A stretch of DNA of 55,035 nucleotides, taken from the NCBI GenBank assembly GCA_902464565.1, contig CABQJV010000010.1, positions 1 through 55,035 of the forward strand. Reading direction: 5' to 3'. The position numbers and the translations under genes were made by a program. Position 1 is the stretch's first letter, and each line of letters opens with the position of its first letter. Below, one piece after another: positions 7,851 through 15,533 of the stretch. The notes beneath the pieces were generated by a model. The model was not told where the DNA came from, made no database searches, and saw only the letters and a list, made by a program, of their open reading frames with translations. This stretch comes from an uncultured Collinsella sp. Its GTDB lineage: Bacteria > Actinomycetota > Coriobacteriia > Coriobacteriales > Coriobacteriaceae.

Positions 7851-8609
7851 GTGCTCAAAGCAGTCGTTTTCGATATGGACGAAACGCTTCTTAGCATCAA
7901 CCTCAATGCATTCATCCTTCGATATTTTAAGGATGTCTCGTCGATGCTCGCGGATATCGGTCGCCGCAGCCACGGTGGCACGATGGCACGCCTCGGCACC
8001 ATCTTGGTCGACCTCAACGCGAATCGCCGAAGCGGCACGGATAATCGCACCAATCTGGAGTTCTACCAAGAAGAGGTTGAGCGCCGGTGCGGCATTTGCC
8101 TCTCGGACCCACTTATCTACGAGGCGTTTACCTACTACGACCGCGAAGTCCTGCCGTACAAGAACGACGATGTCATCAACGCCCACGCCATGCCGGGCGC
8201 ACACGCCGCGCTTCAGGCCGTACAGGATGCAGGACTGCGCTGCGCGCTCTTCACCAACCCCAGCTTTCCGCAGGGGGCCATCGAGTGCCGCATGGGTTGG
8301 GGCGATCTGGCCGACGCCCCCTTTGAGCTCGTCACGCACATGGGAAACACCACCCGCTGCAAGCCCGATGCCACCTACTATCTAGAGCAGCTTCAGGTGA
8401 TGGGGCTCGAGCCGCACGAGGTCCTCATGGTGGGCAACGATCCCAAACGCGACTTCCCCAGCCCCGCCTGCGGCATTCAGACTGCCTATGTGGGCCAAGG
8501 CAAGCCCAGCCGAGCCACCTGGCGCGGAACCATGGAAGACTTCGCCCGCGACTTTAACGCCGTAGTAGAAGCCTTCTACGAGCACCAAATAGCCGACGAA
8601 CTGTCCTAG
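7851..8609 (+). CDS. HAD superfamily hydrolase
   Basis: A 252-residue haloacid dehalogenase-type phosphatase. The catalytic aspartates are D8 and D10 in FDMDETLL. Motif II is LFTN, the motif III lysine is in RCKPDATYY, and motif IV is VGNDPKRDF. A helical cap domain of about 80 residues lies between motifs I and II. Substrates of such enzymes are small phosphorylated metabolites and cannot be predicted here. The start is a GTG at 7851 behind GAGAAAGGTG; no ATG is suitable. It is transcribed away from rpsA and converges with the cysteine desulfidase gene. Confidence 0.88.
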   Translation: MLKAVVFDMDETLLSINLNAFILRYFKDVSSMLADIGRRSHGGTMARLGTILVDLNANRRSGTDNRTNLEFYQEEVERRCGICLSDPLIYEAFTYYDREVLPYKNDDVINAHAMPGAHAALQAVQDAGLRCALFTNPSFPQGAIECRMGWGDLADAPFELVTHMGNTTRCKPDATYYLEQLQVMGLEPHEVLMVGNDPKRDFPSPACGIQTAYVGQGKPSRATWRGTMEDFARDFNAVVEAFYEHQIADELS

Positions 8610-8652
8610 CCAATAGAACAACAAACGAAGATAACGCCGATGTTTTGGCAAC

Positions 8653-8768
8653 GACAGCGAAAGCCCGCCAGAGCGAGCAAGGTGCCTTGAAACGAGGCGG
8701 CATTGACCTTCTGGTCATGCCGCCGAAGTTGAAAGGCAGATTGCCGCTCTGGCGGGCTTGCAGCGTCG
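8653..8768. repeat. Structured intergenic element, copy 2
   Basis: Shares about 38 bases with 5460-5500. Outer arms AAGCCCGCCAGAGCG (8661-8675) and its exact complement (8745-8759) form a 15-base perfect stem. An inner hairpin pairs GGCGGCATTGACC (8696-8708) with GGTCATGCCGCC (8713-8724). It ends with CAGCGTCG, as does copy 1. It lies between two convergent genes. Confidence 0.7.
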
Positions 8769-8769
8769 G

Positions 8770-8803
8770 CTAGTTACGCGGTTTGGTAAAACCGCGTAAC
8801 TAG
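8770..8803 (-). terminator. Hairpin overlapping the cysteine desulfidase stop codon
   Basis: Perfect 15-base arms CTAGTTACGCGGTTT (8770-8784) and AAACCGCGTAACTAG (8789-8803) with a four-base loop. The stop codon (8800-8802) lies inside the arm. There is no T-run, so it may stabilise the 3' end rather than terminate. Confidence 0.5.
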
Positions 8804-10119
8804 CATACTTGGGTTTTGCCGATCATGATGTTTAGGATCTCGACGTCGGTGTCCTTCATGCCCACACGGCCTACATAGCCCATGCTGGCGATTGTCTGCT
8901 CGACGGTATCCTGGATCAGGCCCTCACCGGCACGGAAGCCGCGGCCCTGCATGGCCATATCGTGGCCCAGAATCGCTGCATCGACGGCTGCCGAAATCTT
9001 GGCGGCACAGCTTGCCTTGGCGCCATCGCACACGATGCCGCCAACGTTACCGAGCGTGTTCGAGACCGTCGCACCAATCTGCTCGTGCGTGCCACCGCAC
9101 AGCCAGGTAATCGCGGCGCCGGCACCGCATGCGGCGCAAATAGCGCCACAAAACGCCGAGAGCGCACCAATATAGCTCTTGATATGCACGGCGATCAGAT
9201 CGGACAGCATCACGGCGCGCACCAGGCGCTCGTGGTCGCAGCGCAGGTACTCGGCATACTCCATAACGGGCAGCGCGCAAGTAATGCCCTGATTGCCCGA
9301 GCCGCACACAATGGCGACCGGCAGCGCGCAGCCGTTCATGCGGGCGTCGGACCCAGCGGCTGCACGGGCACGGGCACGGCAGGCGACGTCATCGGCGCGA
9401 GCGCCCAACAGCGTACGGCCAACCTCAGCGCCCCAAGCGTGCGCCAGGCCCTCGGCACTGATCGCGCCATTCAGCTCAATCTGACGCTCAACGGCAGCGC
9501 GGGCACCATCGATGTCGCCGTCCTCGATAAAGTCGATGATGGACTCAATCGACATGGGTGTGTCGGCGCTATCTGCCGCACGCTCGGCCACAACGCGCTC
9601 GGCGCAGGCGGCACACCCCCCCGCCGACTTGCCGCATACCGGAATACCGTCGAGCGTATGGCACGTGACATTAGTGTGATGGTCGGTAATCTCGACGACC
9701 GCAGTATGCCCCCCGGCCGTGGCAGTCGCCTTAATGTAGAGGTTGGGCACCCCCTCGACAAGCGACACATCGCAGTAACCGGCATCGGTGAGAAGCTCGG
9801 CCACGCGAGCACGGTCTTCGTCGTCAACGCTCTCGAGTACCTCGAGCGCGCTCTTGGCGTCACCGCCCACGGCACCCAGCACGGCCGCCGCCTCAATACC
9901 ATGCATGCCGCCCGAGTTGGGCACGGTCACGCTCTTAACGTTCTTGATGATATTGCCCGAGCAGGCAACATCCATATGATCGGGTTCGCATCCGAGCGTC
10001 TGGCTCGCCAGCGCCGCTGCATAGGCAACGGCAATGGGCTCGGTGCAGCCGAGTGCGCAGACAAGCTCGCGGTTCAAGACATCGCAAAAAGCGGCATCGC
10101 GAATGGAATCGGTAGGCAT
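8800..10119 (-). CDS. cyuA: L-cysteine desulfidase family protein (UPF0597)
   Basis: A 439-residue protein of the UPF0597 / CyuA (YhaM) family, whose characterised members are [4Fe-4S] L-cysteine desulfidases giving pyruvate, ammonia and sulfide. C25 in ALGCTEPIAVA corresponds to the catalytic cysteine of the family. Further cysteines in NGCALPVAIVCGSGNQG and GAICAACGAG are candidates for cluster ligands. The SGNIIKN motif near residue 54 is family-typical. The gene is divergent from rpiB, with an AT-rich promoter region carrying TATTAT. The assignment to cysteine rather than serine is by family, not by experiment. Confidence 0.85.
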   Translation of the reverse strand: MPTDSIRDAAFCDVLNRELVCALGCTEPIAVAYAAALASQTLGCEPDHMDVACSGNIIKNVKSVTVPNSGGMHGIEAAAVLGAVGGDAKSALEVLESVDDEDRARVAELLTDAGYCDVSLVEGVPNLYIKATATAGGHTAVVEITDHHTNVTCHTLDGIPVCGKSAGGCAACAERVVAERAADSADTPMSIESIIDFIEDGDIDGARAAVERQIELNGAISAEGLAHAWGAEVGRTLLGARADDVACRARARAAAGSDARMNGCALPVAIVCGSGNQGITCALPVMEYAEYLRCDHERLVRAVMLSDLIAVHIKSYIGALSAFCGAICAACGAGAAITWLCGGTHEQIGATVSNTLGNVGGIVCDGAKASCAAKISAAVDAAILGHDMAMQGRGFRAGEGLIQDTVEQTIASMGYVGRVGMKDTDVEILNIMIGKTQVC

Positions 10120-10391
10120 AGGTATCTCCTGCTTACATAACGGACTGGGCTCTCAATAATAGTTAACTCTATTTATTTGATAACAATGCATCAAAAACCG
10201 CAACCCAAGTTCCGGCGGACGGCGTTCAAGCGCAAACTGACGACATTCATTCACGAGAAGCCAGTCTTGTTGCATGCTAAAGCGTTTGATCAAAAAACGC
10301 CCGAGCGTTTACACAAAAGTCGCGCTATCATGCAGTCGAACGCGGTAAAACCTTTAGCAATTCCGCCGCACGGACCAGAGAGGAACCACTC
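10120..10391. other. Divergent promoter region cyuA / rpiB
   Basis: About 270 relatively AT-rich bases. Near cyuA (minus strand) a TATTAT box lies beside the partial palindrome AGTTAACT, a possible operator overlapping the promoter. A 72-codon plus frame here overlaps the rpiB start and has no ribosome site. Confidence 0.45.
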
Positions 10392-10859
10392 ATGAAGATT
10401 GGTATCGGCAACGACCATGCCGCCGTCGAGCTCAAGAACATCATCTCCGAGCACCTGAAGGAGCGCGGCTGTGAGGTCGTGAACTTTGGAACCGACACCT
10501 CCGAGAGCTTTGATTACCCCATTGCCGGCTACAAGGTGGGCAAGGCCGTTGCCAACGGCGACGTCGACCTGGGTATCCTGATCTGCGGTACCGGCGTCGG
10601 CATCAGCCTGGCCGCCAATAAGGTCGAGGGCGTACGCGCCGTCGTGTGCTCCGAGCCCTTCAGCGCCAAGCTCTCCCGTATGCACAACAACACCAACGTG
10701 CTGGCCTTTGGCGCCCGCGTCGTGGGCTCCGAGCTCGCCAAGATGATCGTCGACGAGTGGCTCGACGCCGAGTTTGAGGGCGGTCGCCACGAGCGTCGAG
10801 TCAATCTCCTCAACGAGATCGACCAGACCCGCGGACTCAAGGTCGTCGACGAGGCCTAA
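10392..10859 (+). CDS. rpiB: Ribose-5-phosphate isomerase B
   Basis: A 155-residue RpiB/LacAB-family isomerase that interconverts ribulose 5-phosphate and ribose 5-phosphate in the pentose phosphate pathway. The family motif GILICGTGVGISLAANKV is at about residues 60-78. The N-terminal IGIGNDHAAVELK is the phosphate-binding region, and RMHNNTNVLAFGAR is also conserved. RpiB differs in fold from RpiA. The ATG at 10392 follows GAGAGGAACC. Two back-to-back terminators separate it from ndk. Confidence 0.93.
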   Translation: MKIGIGNDHAAVELKNIISEHLKERGCEVVNFGTDTSESFDYPIAGYKVGKAVANGDVDLGILICGTGVGISLAANKVEGVRAVVCSEPFSAKLSRMHNNTNVLAFGARVVGSELAKMIVDEWLDAEFEGGRHERRVNLLNEIDQTRGLKVVDEA

Positions 10860-10886
10860 ACTACTCAGTGCCGCAAGCTAACAGCA

Positions 10887-10921
10887 GGGGCCCGCTCGGA
10901 ACACATGTCCGAGCGGGCCCC
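10887..10921 (+). terminator. Terminator of rpiB
   Basis: Perfect 14-base GC-rich arms GGGGCCCGCTCGGA (10887-10900) and the complement (10908-10921), loop ACACATG. Only two T follow immediately. Confidence 0.75.
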
Positions 10922-10934
10922 TTCATAGATTTTG

Positions 10935-10972
10935 GAATAAAAAGGGCGCCGCGGATGGAATTCCGCGGCGCC
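10935..10972 (-). terminator. Terminator of ndk
   Basis: Perfect 11-base arms GGCGCCGCGGA (10945-10955) and complement (10962-10972). On the minus strand it is followed by C and five T. Confidence 0.85.
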
Positions 10973-11011
10973 AAAGCCACACGCTAACAGCTTTAAGGAG
11001 TCAAAGCTGGT

Positions 11012-11416
11012 TTAGCCAAAGAAGCGCTTGATCTCGATCTCGGCGTTCTCCAGGCAGTCGGAGCCGTGAATCACGTTGGCGTTGACATCGACAGCGAAGT
11101 CGCCGCGGATGGTGCCGGGGGCAGCATCAAGCGGGTTGGTAGCACCCATAAGGGTGCGCATCTTGGAAACAGCGGAGAGACCAGAAACGACCATCTTGAC
11201 GACCGGACCGCTCGTCATAAAGTCGCAGAGACCGCCAAAGAAGGGCTTGTCGGCCAGATGGGCGTAGTGTTCCTCGACGGTAGCGCGCTCGAGCGTGGTC
11301 ATCTCCATGCGCTCGATGACAAGGCCGCTGCGCTCAATGCGAGCAACAATCTCGCCGATCTTGCGATCGCGCACGGCGTCGGGCTTAATCATGATGAAGG
11401 TCTTCTCGATAGCCAT
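11012..11416 (-). CDS. ndk: Nucleoside diphosphate kinase
   Basis: A 134-residue NDP kinase, which transfers the gamma phosphate of ATP to nucleoside diphosphates through a phosphohistidine. The active site histidine is H117 in NVIHGSDCLENAE. The N-terminal EKTFIMIKPDAV is conserved. The frame extends upstream to 11458, but the ATG at 11416 follows GAAAGGC with good spacing and matches family starts. It is monocistronic, with its own terminator. Confidence 0.95.
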   Translation of the reverse strand: MAIEKTFIMIKPDAVRDRKIGEIVARIERSGLVIERMEMTTLERATVEEHYAHLADKPFFGGLCDFMTSGPVVKMVVSGLSAVSKMRTLMGATNPLDAAPGTIRGDFAVDVNANVIHGSDCLENAEIEIKRFFG

Positions 11417-11715
11417 AAGGTAGCCTTTCAAGTAGGTTCGCGCGTGCCCAAGTCCCATTCCGGCACCCGCCTGGACTGCATCGTAACAGAGTTTTAGCTG
11501 CAGTTAAACAAAAAGCTGTTTATTGAAACGCTGCAATTTATTGAAGCGTTCCATATGTGTCACTTCTGTTTCGAAGCCCGATTAGAGTACCATCCGGCCG
11601 CCCATCAACCGCACCGAACAGAGCAGGCGGTCGGTTGCCGCCCGCGAACGTATCCCCTTCACAACCTGCCCAAAGGTCCTACAGAAGTTCTCGACAAGCC
11701 CCTCCCCCATAGCAA
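11417..11715. other. Region upstream of ndk with dyad and direct repeats
   Basis: About 300 bases with no gene. It contains a near-palindrome TTTAGCTGCAGTTAAA at 11493-11508. It also contains a 12-base direct repeat TTTATTGAARCG at 11519-11530 and 11537-11548. A possible ndk promoter (minus strand, TTTAAC then TACGAT at 17 bases) overlaps the dyad. Confidence 0.4.
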
Positions 11716-11750
11716 CAAAATACGGGCGCCTACATCAGCAGGCGCCCGTA
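11716..11750 (-). terminator. Terminator of argH
   Basis: Perfect 11-base arms TACGGGCGCCT (11721-11731) and AGGCGCCCGTA (11740-11750), followed on the minus strand by TTTTG. Confidence 0.8.
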
Positions 11751-11800
11751 AAGCGAAAACGATTTATCAATAAATGGACAATACGTCTTCAGCCAAACCT

Positions 11801-13231
11801 CTACTTTGCCCCGTGACCCATCTCGACGACCTTGGTTAGCGATCCAAACACGCCTTCGTCGGCCACGAGCTGCGCCTTGGCACGCTGCAGCTGCACGGCA
11901 ACGGCGGCAGGAGCGGTGCCGCCCTCGGTCGTGCGCGCGGCGACAATCGACGGGATGTCGAGCGCCTCGGTAATGTCGCGCTCAAAGAGCGGGCTTGCCT
12001 CCTGGAACACCTCAAACGGCAGGTCCTCAAGATTGCAGCCGCGCTTTTCGCACATCAGGACCAGATGGCCCACCACGGCATGTGCCTCGCGGAACGGCAG
12101 ACCACGCTTAGCCAGGTAATCGGCAACATCGGTGGCGGCAAGGTGCCCCACGCCACACTCGCGCGCCATGGCATCCTCGTTGACGGTCCAGGTCGAAATC
12201 ATTCCGGCCATAACGGACAGGCACTGCAGGAGCGTGTGAGCGGTATCGAGCGCGCCCTCCTTGTCCTCCTGCAAGTCCTTGTTATAAGCAAGCGGCAGGC
12301 CCTTCATGGTTACGAGCAGCTGCACCAGGTTGCCATAGACACGGCCGCTCTTGCCGCGGATAAGCTCGGCAAAGTCGGGATTCTTCTTCTGCGGCATGAT
12401 AGACGAGCCGGTGGAGTAGGAGTCTGAAAGCGTGATAAAGCCAAATTCGGAGCTCGACCACAGCACGATCTCCTCGGAAAGACGCGACAGGTGCATGGCC
12501 ATGACGGAGCCGGCGTAATGCAGATCGAGCAGGAAATCACGGTCGGAAACAGCATCGAGTGAGTTAGGAATCACGCCCGCAAAGCCAAGTTCGGCAGCCG
12601 TCATCTGGCGATCGAGCGGATAGCTCGTACCGGCAAGCGCGGCAGCGCCCAGCGGGCAGTTGTCGGCGGCATCAAAGGCGGCCTTCAGGCGTGTAAAGTC
12701 GCGCGCGAACATCCAGGAATACGCCAGCAGATGATGCGACAGCAGCACGGGCTGAGCATGCTGCATGTGCGTGTAGCCCGGCAGAATCACCTTGTCGTAC
12801 TTCTTGGCCGCATCCACCAGCACATGGCGTAGCTCAAGATTGGCCTCCATGAGCTCCTTGGCCAGCGCCTTGACGCCCAGTCGCGTATCGGTCGCCACCT
12901 GGTCGTTGCGCGAACGTCCGGTATGCAAGCGCTTGCCAGCCTCGCCGATGCGACGCGTCAGCTCGCTCTCGATGGACATATGAATGTCCTCATCGTTGAT
13001 GTCGAAGGTGAAGTTGCCGGCATCGATATCCTGTTCGATTCCGGTCAGGCCCTCGGCTATCGCTTGCTCGTCCTCGGCACTGATAATGCCCTGGGCCGCC
13101 AGCATCTTGGCATGCGCCTTAGAGCCGGCGATATCCTGCTTATAGAGATGTTTGTCGACCGGCAGCGACGCGCCAAACTCCTGCGTGACCTCGGCCACGC
13201 CCGCCTCAAAACGACCGCCCCAAAGAGCCAT
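11801..13231 (-). CDS. argH: Argininosuccinate lyase
   Basis: A 476-residue fumarase/aspartase superfamily enzyme for the last step of arginine synthesis: argininosuccinate to arginine and fumarate. The signature loop GSSIMPQKKNPD supplies the catalytic serine. TGRSRNDQVATD near residue 109 and TYMQ-type GYTHMQHAQPV near 155 are conserved substrate loops. The ATG at 13231 follows AAAGGAGACGG; the frame's upstream part is not conserved-looking. It lies downstream of argG and the 56-codon gene on the same strand, so the three may be co-transcribed, with a possible hairpin (13571-13600) after argG. Confidence 0.95.
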   Translation of the reverse strand: MALWGGRFEAGVAEVTQEFGASLPVDKHLYKQDIAGSKAHAKMLAAQGIISAEDEQAIAEGLTGIEQDIDAGNFTFDINDEDIHMSIESELTRRIGEAGKRLHTGRSRNDQVATDTRLGVKALAKELMEANLELRHVLVDAAKKYDKVILPGYTHMQHAQPVLLSHHLLAYSWMFARDFTRLKAAFDAADNCPLGAAALAGTSYPLDRQMTAAELGFAGVIPNSLDAVSDRDFLLDLHYAGSVMAMHLSRLSEEIVLWSSSEFGFITLSDSYSTGSSIMPQKKNPDFAELIRGKSGRVYGNLVQLLVTMKGLPLAYNKDLQEDKEGALDTAHTLLQCLSVMAGMISTWTVNEDAMARECGVGHLAATDVADYLAKRGLPFREAHAVVGHLVLMCEKRGCNLEDLPFEVFQEASPLFERDITEALDIPSIVAARTTEGGTAPAAVAVQLQRAKAQLVADEGVFGSLTKVVEMGHGAK

Positions 13232-13349
13232 GGAACCGTCTCCTTTCTCCAAATACCAAAACGAGCGCCCAAAGCAATGCACCCTGTCGCTAAAGCGATT
13301 TTTCAACCGCTAGTTTTGCATATTCCCCACTGTGCGCGGGGCCATGTAG

Positions 13350-13520
13350 CTAATTTGCAAAGAAGTGACGCACCATGCACTTGGCGCCCAACGTTTCCCT
13401 CCGGATGTTGCCCTGCGAACCGTCGATCCAGGCCTTCAGGCCCATAGGGACGTCCTCGACCTTTGCGGCATCGAGCTCGGGCGCGAGAGCAAGTAAAGCA
13501 TGCGCGATAGCATTGAACAT
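13350..13520 (-). CDS. Small unknown protein between argG and argH
   Basis: An open frame of 56 codons beginning MFNAIAHALLALAPEL and ending MVRHFFAN, with ATG at 13520 and TAG at 13350-13352. It has a convincing ribosome site, TGAGGAG eight bases before the ATG, and codon use like its neighbours. I do not recognise a domain. The protein is soluble by appearance, with a helical N-terminus and a basic, partly hydrophobic C-terminal half (two cysteine-free helices interrupted by GSQGN, one cysteine near the end). The position suggests a link to arginine synthesis, but this is only context. Confidence 0.6.
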   Translation of the reverse strand: MFNAIAHALLALAPELDAAKVEDVPMGLKAWIDGSQGNIRRETLGAKCMVRHFFAN

Positions 13521-13570
13521 AATGGATACTCCTCATATATATAGGTGCAAAGCCGCCAAATTGATAGAAG

Positions 13571-13600
13571 GAGCCCCGCCGGACAACCCCGGCGGGGCTC
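13571..13600 (-). terminator. GC-rich hairpin after argG
   Basis: Perfect 12-base arms GAGCCCCGCCGG (13571-13582) and complement (13589-13600). No clear T-run follows on either strand, so it may attenuate rather than end transcription toward argH. Confidence 0.5.
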
Positions 13601-13753
13601 GGACTCAGCCGCAGTCGCGGCATCATATATGCGGGCGGAACGTAGGGGCCACCGATGTTAAGAAGTGTCAGCAAGCATAACGAAAGGTAGGGACCCCATG
13701 CGCCCGTTATGTATCACGCGGATGGGCCGCGCGGATACCAAGGGAAGGAAGAC

Positions 13754-14980
13754 TTAAGCCTGAGCGGCAGCAGAGCTGGGACCCTGGACCTTGGCCCACG
13801 TCTTGAGCGACAGCGTATCGATCTCGATAAAGCCGGCGCTGGCCTTCTCGTCAAACGTGGTGTCGCGGTCGTAGGTAGCCAGACCGTAGTCGTAGAGGCT
13901 GAAGGGGCTCTTGCGGCCGACGACATGGCAGTTGCCCTTAAAGAACTTCAGACGGACGGTGCCGGTCACGAACTTCTGGGTATCAGCCATAAAGGCGTCG
14001 AGCGCGTTCTTGAGCGGGCTGTACCACTGGCCGTTGTACACGGCGGTAGCCCAATCCTGTTCGAGCTTAATCTTGGTCTTGAGCAGGTCGCCCTCGACGC
14101 AGATATCCTCGAGCGCCTTGTGGGCGGTGATGAGCGTCAGGGCGCCGGGAACCTCGTAGCACTCGCGGCTCTTGAGGCCCACCAGACGATCCTCGACCAG
14201 GTCGAGACGGCCAAAGCCGTTGTCGCCGGAGATCTTGTTGAGCGCGATGACGATCTCGGAGAGCTTCATCTTCTTACCGTCGACGGCGACGGGCTTGCCG
14301 GCCTCAAACTCAATCTCGGTATACGTCGGGGTATCGGGCGTGTCCTCGGGATTCTTGGTCATAACCCAGGCGTCGTCGAGCGGCTCGTTCCAGGGATCCT
14401 CCAGGTGGCCGCACTCAATGGCACGACCCCACAGGTTGTCGTCGATGGAATAGGGGTTGTCGTTGGCACCCTCGGGAACCGGCACGTTGTGGGCATGGGC
14501 ATAGGCGACCTCATCGGGACGGCACTTCAGGTCCCACTCGCGAACCGGGGCGATGACCTTGAGCTCAGGGTCGAGGGCCTTGACGGCAGCCTCAAAACGA
14601 ACCTGGTCGTTACCCTTGCCGGTGCAGCCGTGGGCGACGTAGGTCGCGCCAAACTCGTGAGCGACCTCGACGAGCTTCTTGGCAAGCAGCGGACGGGACA
14701 GAGCAGAGAGCAGCGGATACTTGTTCTCGTACATGGAGTTTGCGGCGATGGCCTTGGTCAGGAACTCATCGGAGAACTCGTCGCGCAGGTCGAGTACCTG
14801 GCAATCAAGAACGCCCAGGTCGAGCGCCTTCTGCTTCTTGGCATCCAGGCCGGTCTCCTCCTGGCCCACGTTGCCGCAGACGCAAACGACATCGAGATTC
14901 TTCTCGTCCTGGAGCCACTTGACACATACGGATGTATCAAGACCGCCGGAATATGCGAGAACGACTTTTTCCTTGCTCAT
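13754..14980 (-). CDS. argG: Argininosuccinate synthase
   Basis: A 408-residue ATP-dependent ligase that joins citrulline and aspartate. The PP-loop AYSGGLDTS at about residues 9-17 binds ATP, and GCTGKGNDQVRFE near 120 and the SPFSLYDYGLATYD region near the C-terminus are family motifs. The ATG at 14980 follows AAAGGAAACAGCC. The frame continues upstream but has no better start. About 375 bases of leader precede it, with an arginine-rich leader peptide and alternative hairpins (see 15185-15259 and 15075-15192), implying control by arginyl-tRNA supply. Confidence 0.95.
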   Translation of the reverse strand: MSKEKVVLAYSGGLDTSVCVKWLQDEKNLDVVCVCGNVGQEETGLDAKKQKALDLGVLDCQVLDLRDEFSDEFLTKAIAANSMYENKYPLLSALSRPLLAKKLVEVAHEFGATYVAHGCTGKGNDQVRFEAAVKALDPELKVIAPVREWDLKCRPDEVAYAHAHNVPVPEGANDNPYSIDDNLWGRAIECGHLEDPWNEPLDDAWVMTKNPEDTPDTPTYTEIEFEAGKPVAVDGKKMKLSEIVIALNKISGDNGFGRLDLVEDRLVGLKSRECYEVPGALTLITAHKALEDICVEGDLLKTKIKLEQDWATAVYNGQWYSPLKNALDAFMADTQKFVTGTVRLKFFKGNCHVVGRKSPFSLYDYGLATYDRDTTFDEKASAGFIEIDTLSLKTWAKVQGPSSAAAQA

Positions 14981-15074
14981 GGCTGTTTCCTTTCGCCCTT
15001 GGTAGCTAGTTAGAACATCGGTCAGTTGCAAGTCATTTCGAGGTCATATACCGTGCAATATCAGGTTAAATAGC

Positions 15075-15120
15075 AAAAAGCAGCACAACATGCCCTAGAA
15101 ACATGCGTCTATGTCGTGCT
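15075..15120 (-). terminator. Attenuator terminator in the argG leader
   Basis: Ten-base arms AGCACAACAT (15082-15091) and ATGTCGTGCT (15111-15120) pair with one wobble. On the minus strand the stem is followed by GC and five T, a good intrinsic terminator placed about 95 bases before the argG start. The promoter-proximal arm can instead pair with 15129-15133. Confidence 0.7.
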
Positions 15121-15124
15121 AAAA

Positions 15125-15192
15125 CCCAACGACCTCAAAATGACTCTGTTGGGGCATTTCACCCCATACGAACAGAGACGATTGTTATCGTC
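15125..15192 (-). promoter_or_regulatory. Alternative hairpins of the arginine attenuator
   Basis: In transcript order: segment 1 (GACGAT, 15192-15187, within the final Arg codons and stop) pairs with segment 2 (ATCGTC, 15182-15177). Segment 2 continues as CTCTGTT...GGGG and can instead pair with segment 3 (CCCCAACAGAG, 15154-15144). Segment 3 (CCCAAC, 15153-15148) can pair with segment 4 (GTTGGG, 15130-15125). Segment 4 (GTCGT, 15133-15129) can also pair with ACGAC of the terminator arm (15117-15113). These exclusive pairings suit classical attenuation: a ribosome stalled on Arg codons frees 2 to pair with 3, and 4 then blocks the terminator. Confidence 0.65.
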
Positions 15193-15259
15193 GTCGGGAA
15201 ATTGCGCGCTGGCGTCGGATGGCATTGTCTGCAGTGGTGATGATCTTTACGAACTGCAT
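15185..15259 (-). CDS. Arginine-rich leader peptide of argG
   Basis: A 24-codon frame, too short for usual gene callers, with ATG at 15259 and TAA at 15185-15187. The ribosome site AAAGGAGAGGCAG before the ATG is one of the best in the window. The peptide begins MQFVKIITTADNA and ends IRRQRAISRRR, so six of the last ten codons are arginine (CGA and CGC). The last three Arg codons adjoin the stop and form one side of a hairpin. It lies upstream of argG on the same strand and just before a terminator. I infer a ribosome-stalling leader peptide that senses charged tRNA-Arg. Confidence 0.8.
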   Translation of the reverse strand: MQFVKIITTADNAIRRQRAISRRR

Positions 15260-15362
15260 CTGCCTCTCCTTTCACGTATCGCCGGGCGCAATTCAAATAT
15301 CGCAAACGGTACCTTTTCTTCGGTAAGCGGTTGTTTTTCCGTCTCCGTTTTCGATGTTCGCT

Positions 15363-15390
15363 ATATTACGCTAAAGTGCCCGCAGCACAA
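15363..15390 (-). promoter_or_regulatory. Likely promoter of the argG leader
   Basis: Minus strand TTGTGC (15390-15385), 16 bases, then TAATAT (15368-15363). It would start the transcript about 100 bases before the leader peptide. The match is fair, not strong. Confidence 0.45.
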
Positions 15391-15533
15391 GCGACAAATT
15401 CAAATTTCTGAAAAGTTTTTTCATTAGTTTGTGAATGGTGATGCAAACGCGCGCCAATCCTGCGAAAATACGCCTGACTACGAGTTGATGGTTATAACGT
15501 CTGAAACAATTTCGAAACGAAAGGCTCGCCTTT

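Noticed and set aside
10177..10395. 72-codon plus-strand ORF before rpiB
   Set aside because: It overlaps the rpiB start and its ribosome site and lies in the divergent promoter region. It lacks its own ribosome site.
15116..15427. 103-codon plus-strand ORF upstream of the Cof phosphatase gene
   Set aside because: It starts with GTG without a ribosome site, its composition is not gene-like, and it lies antisense to the argG leader peptide and hairpins, which explain the region better.
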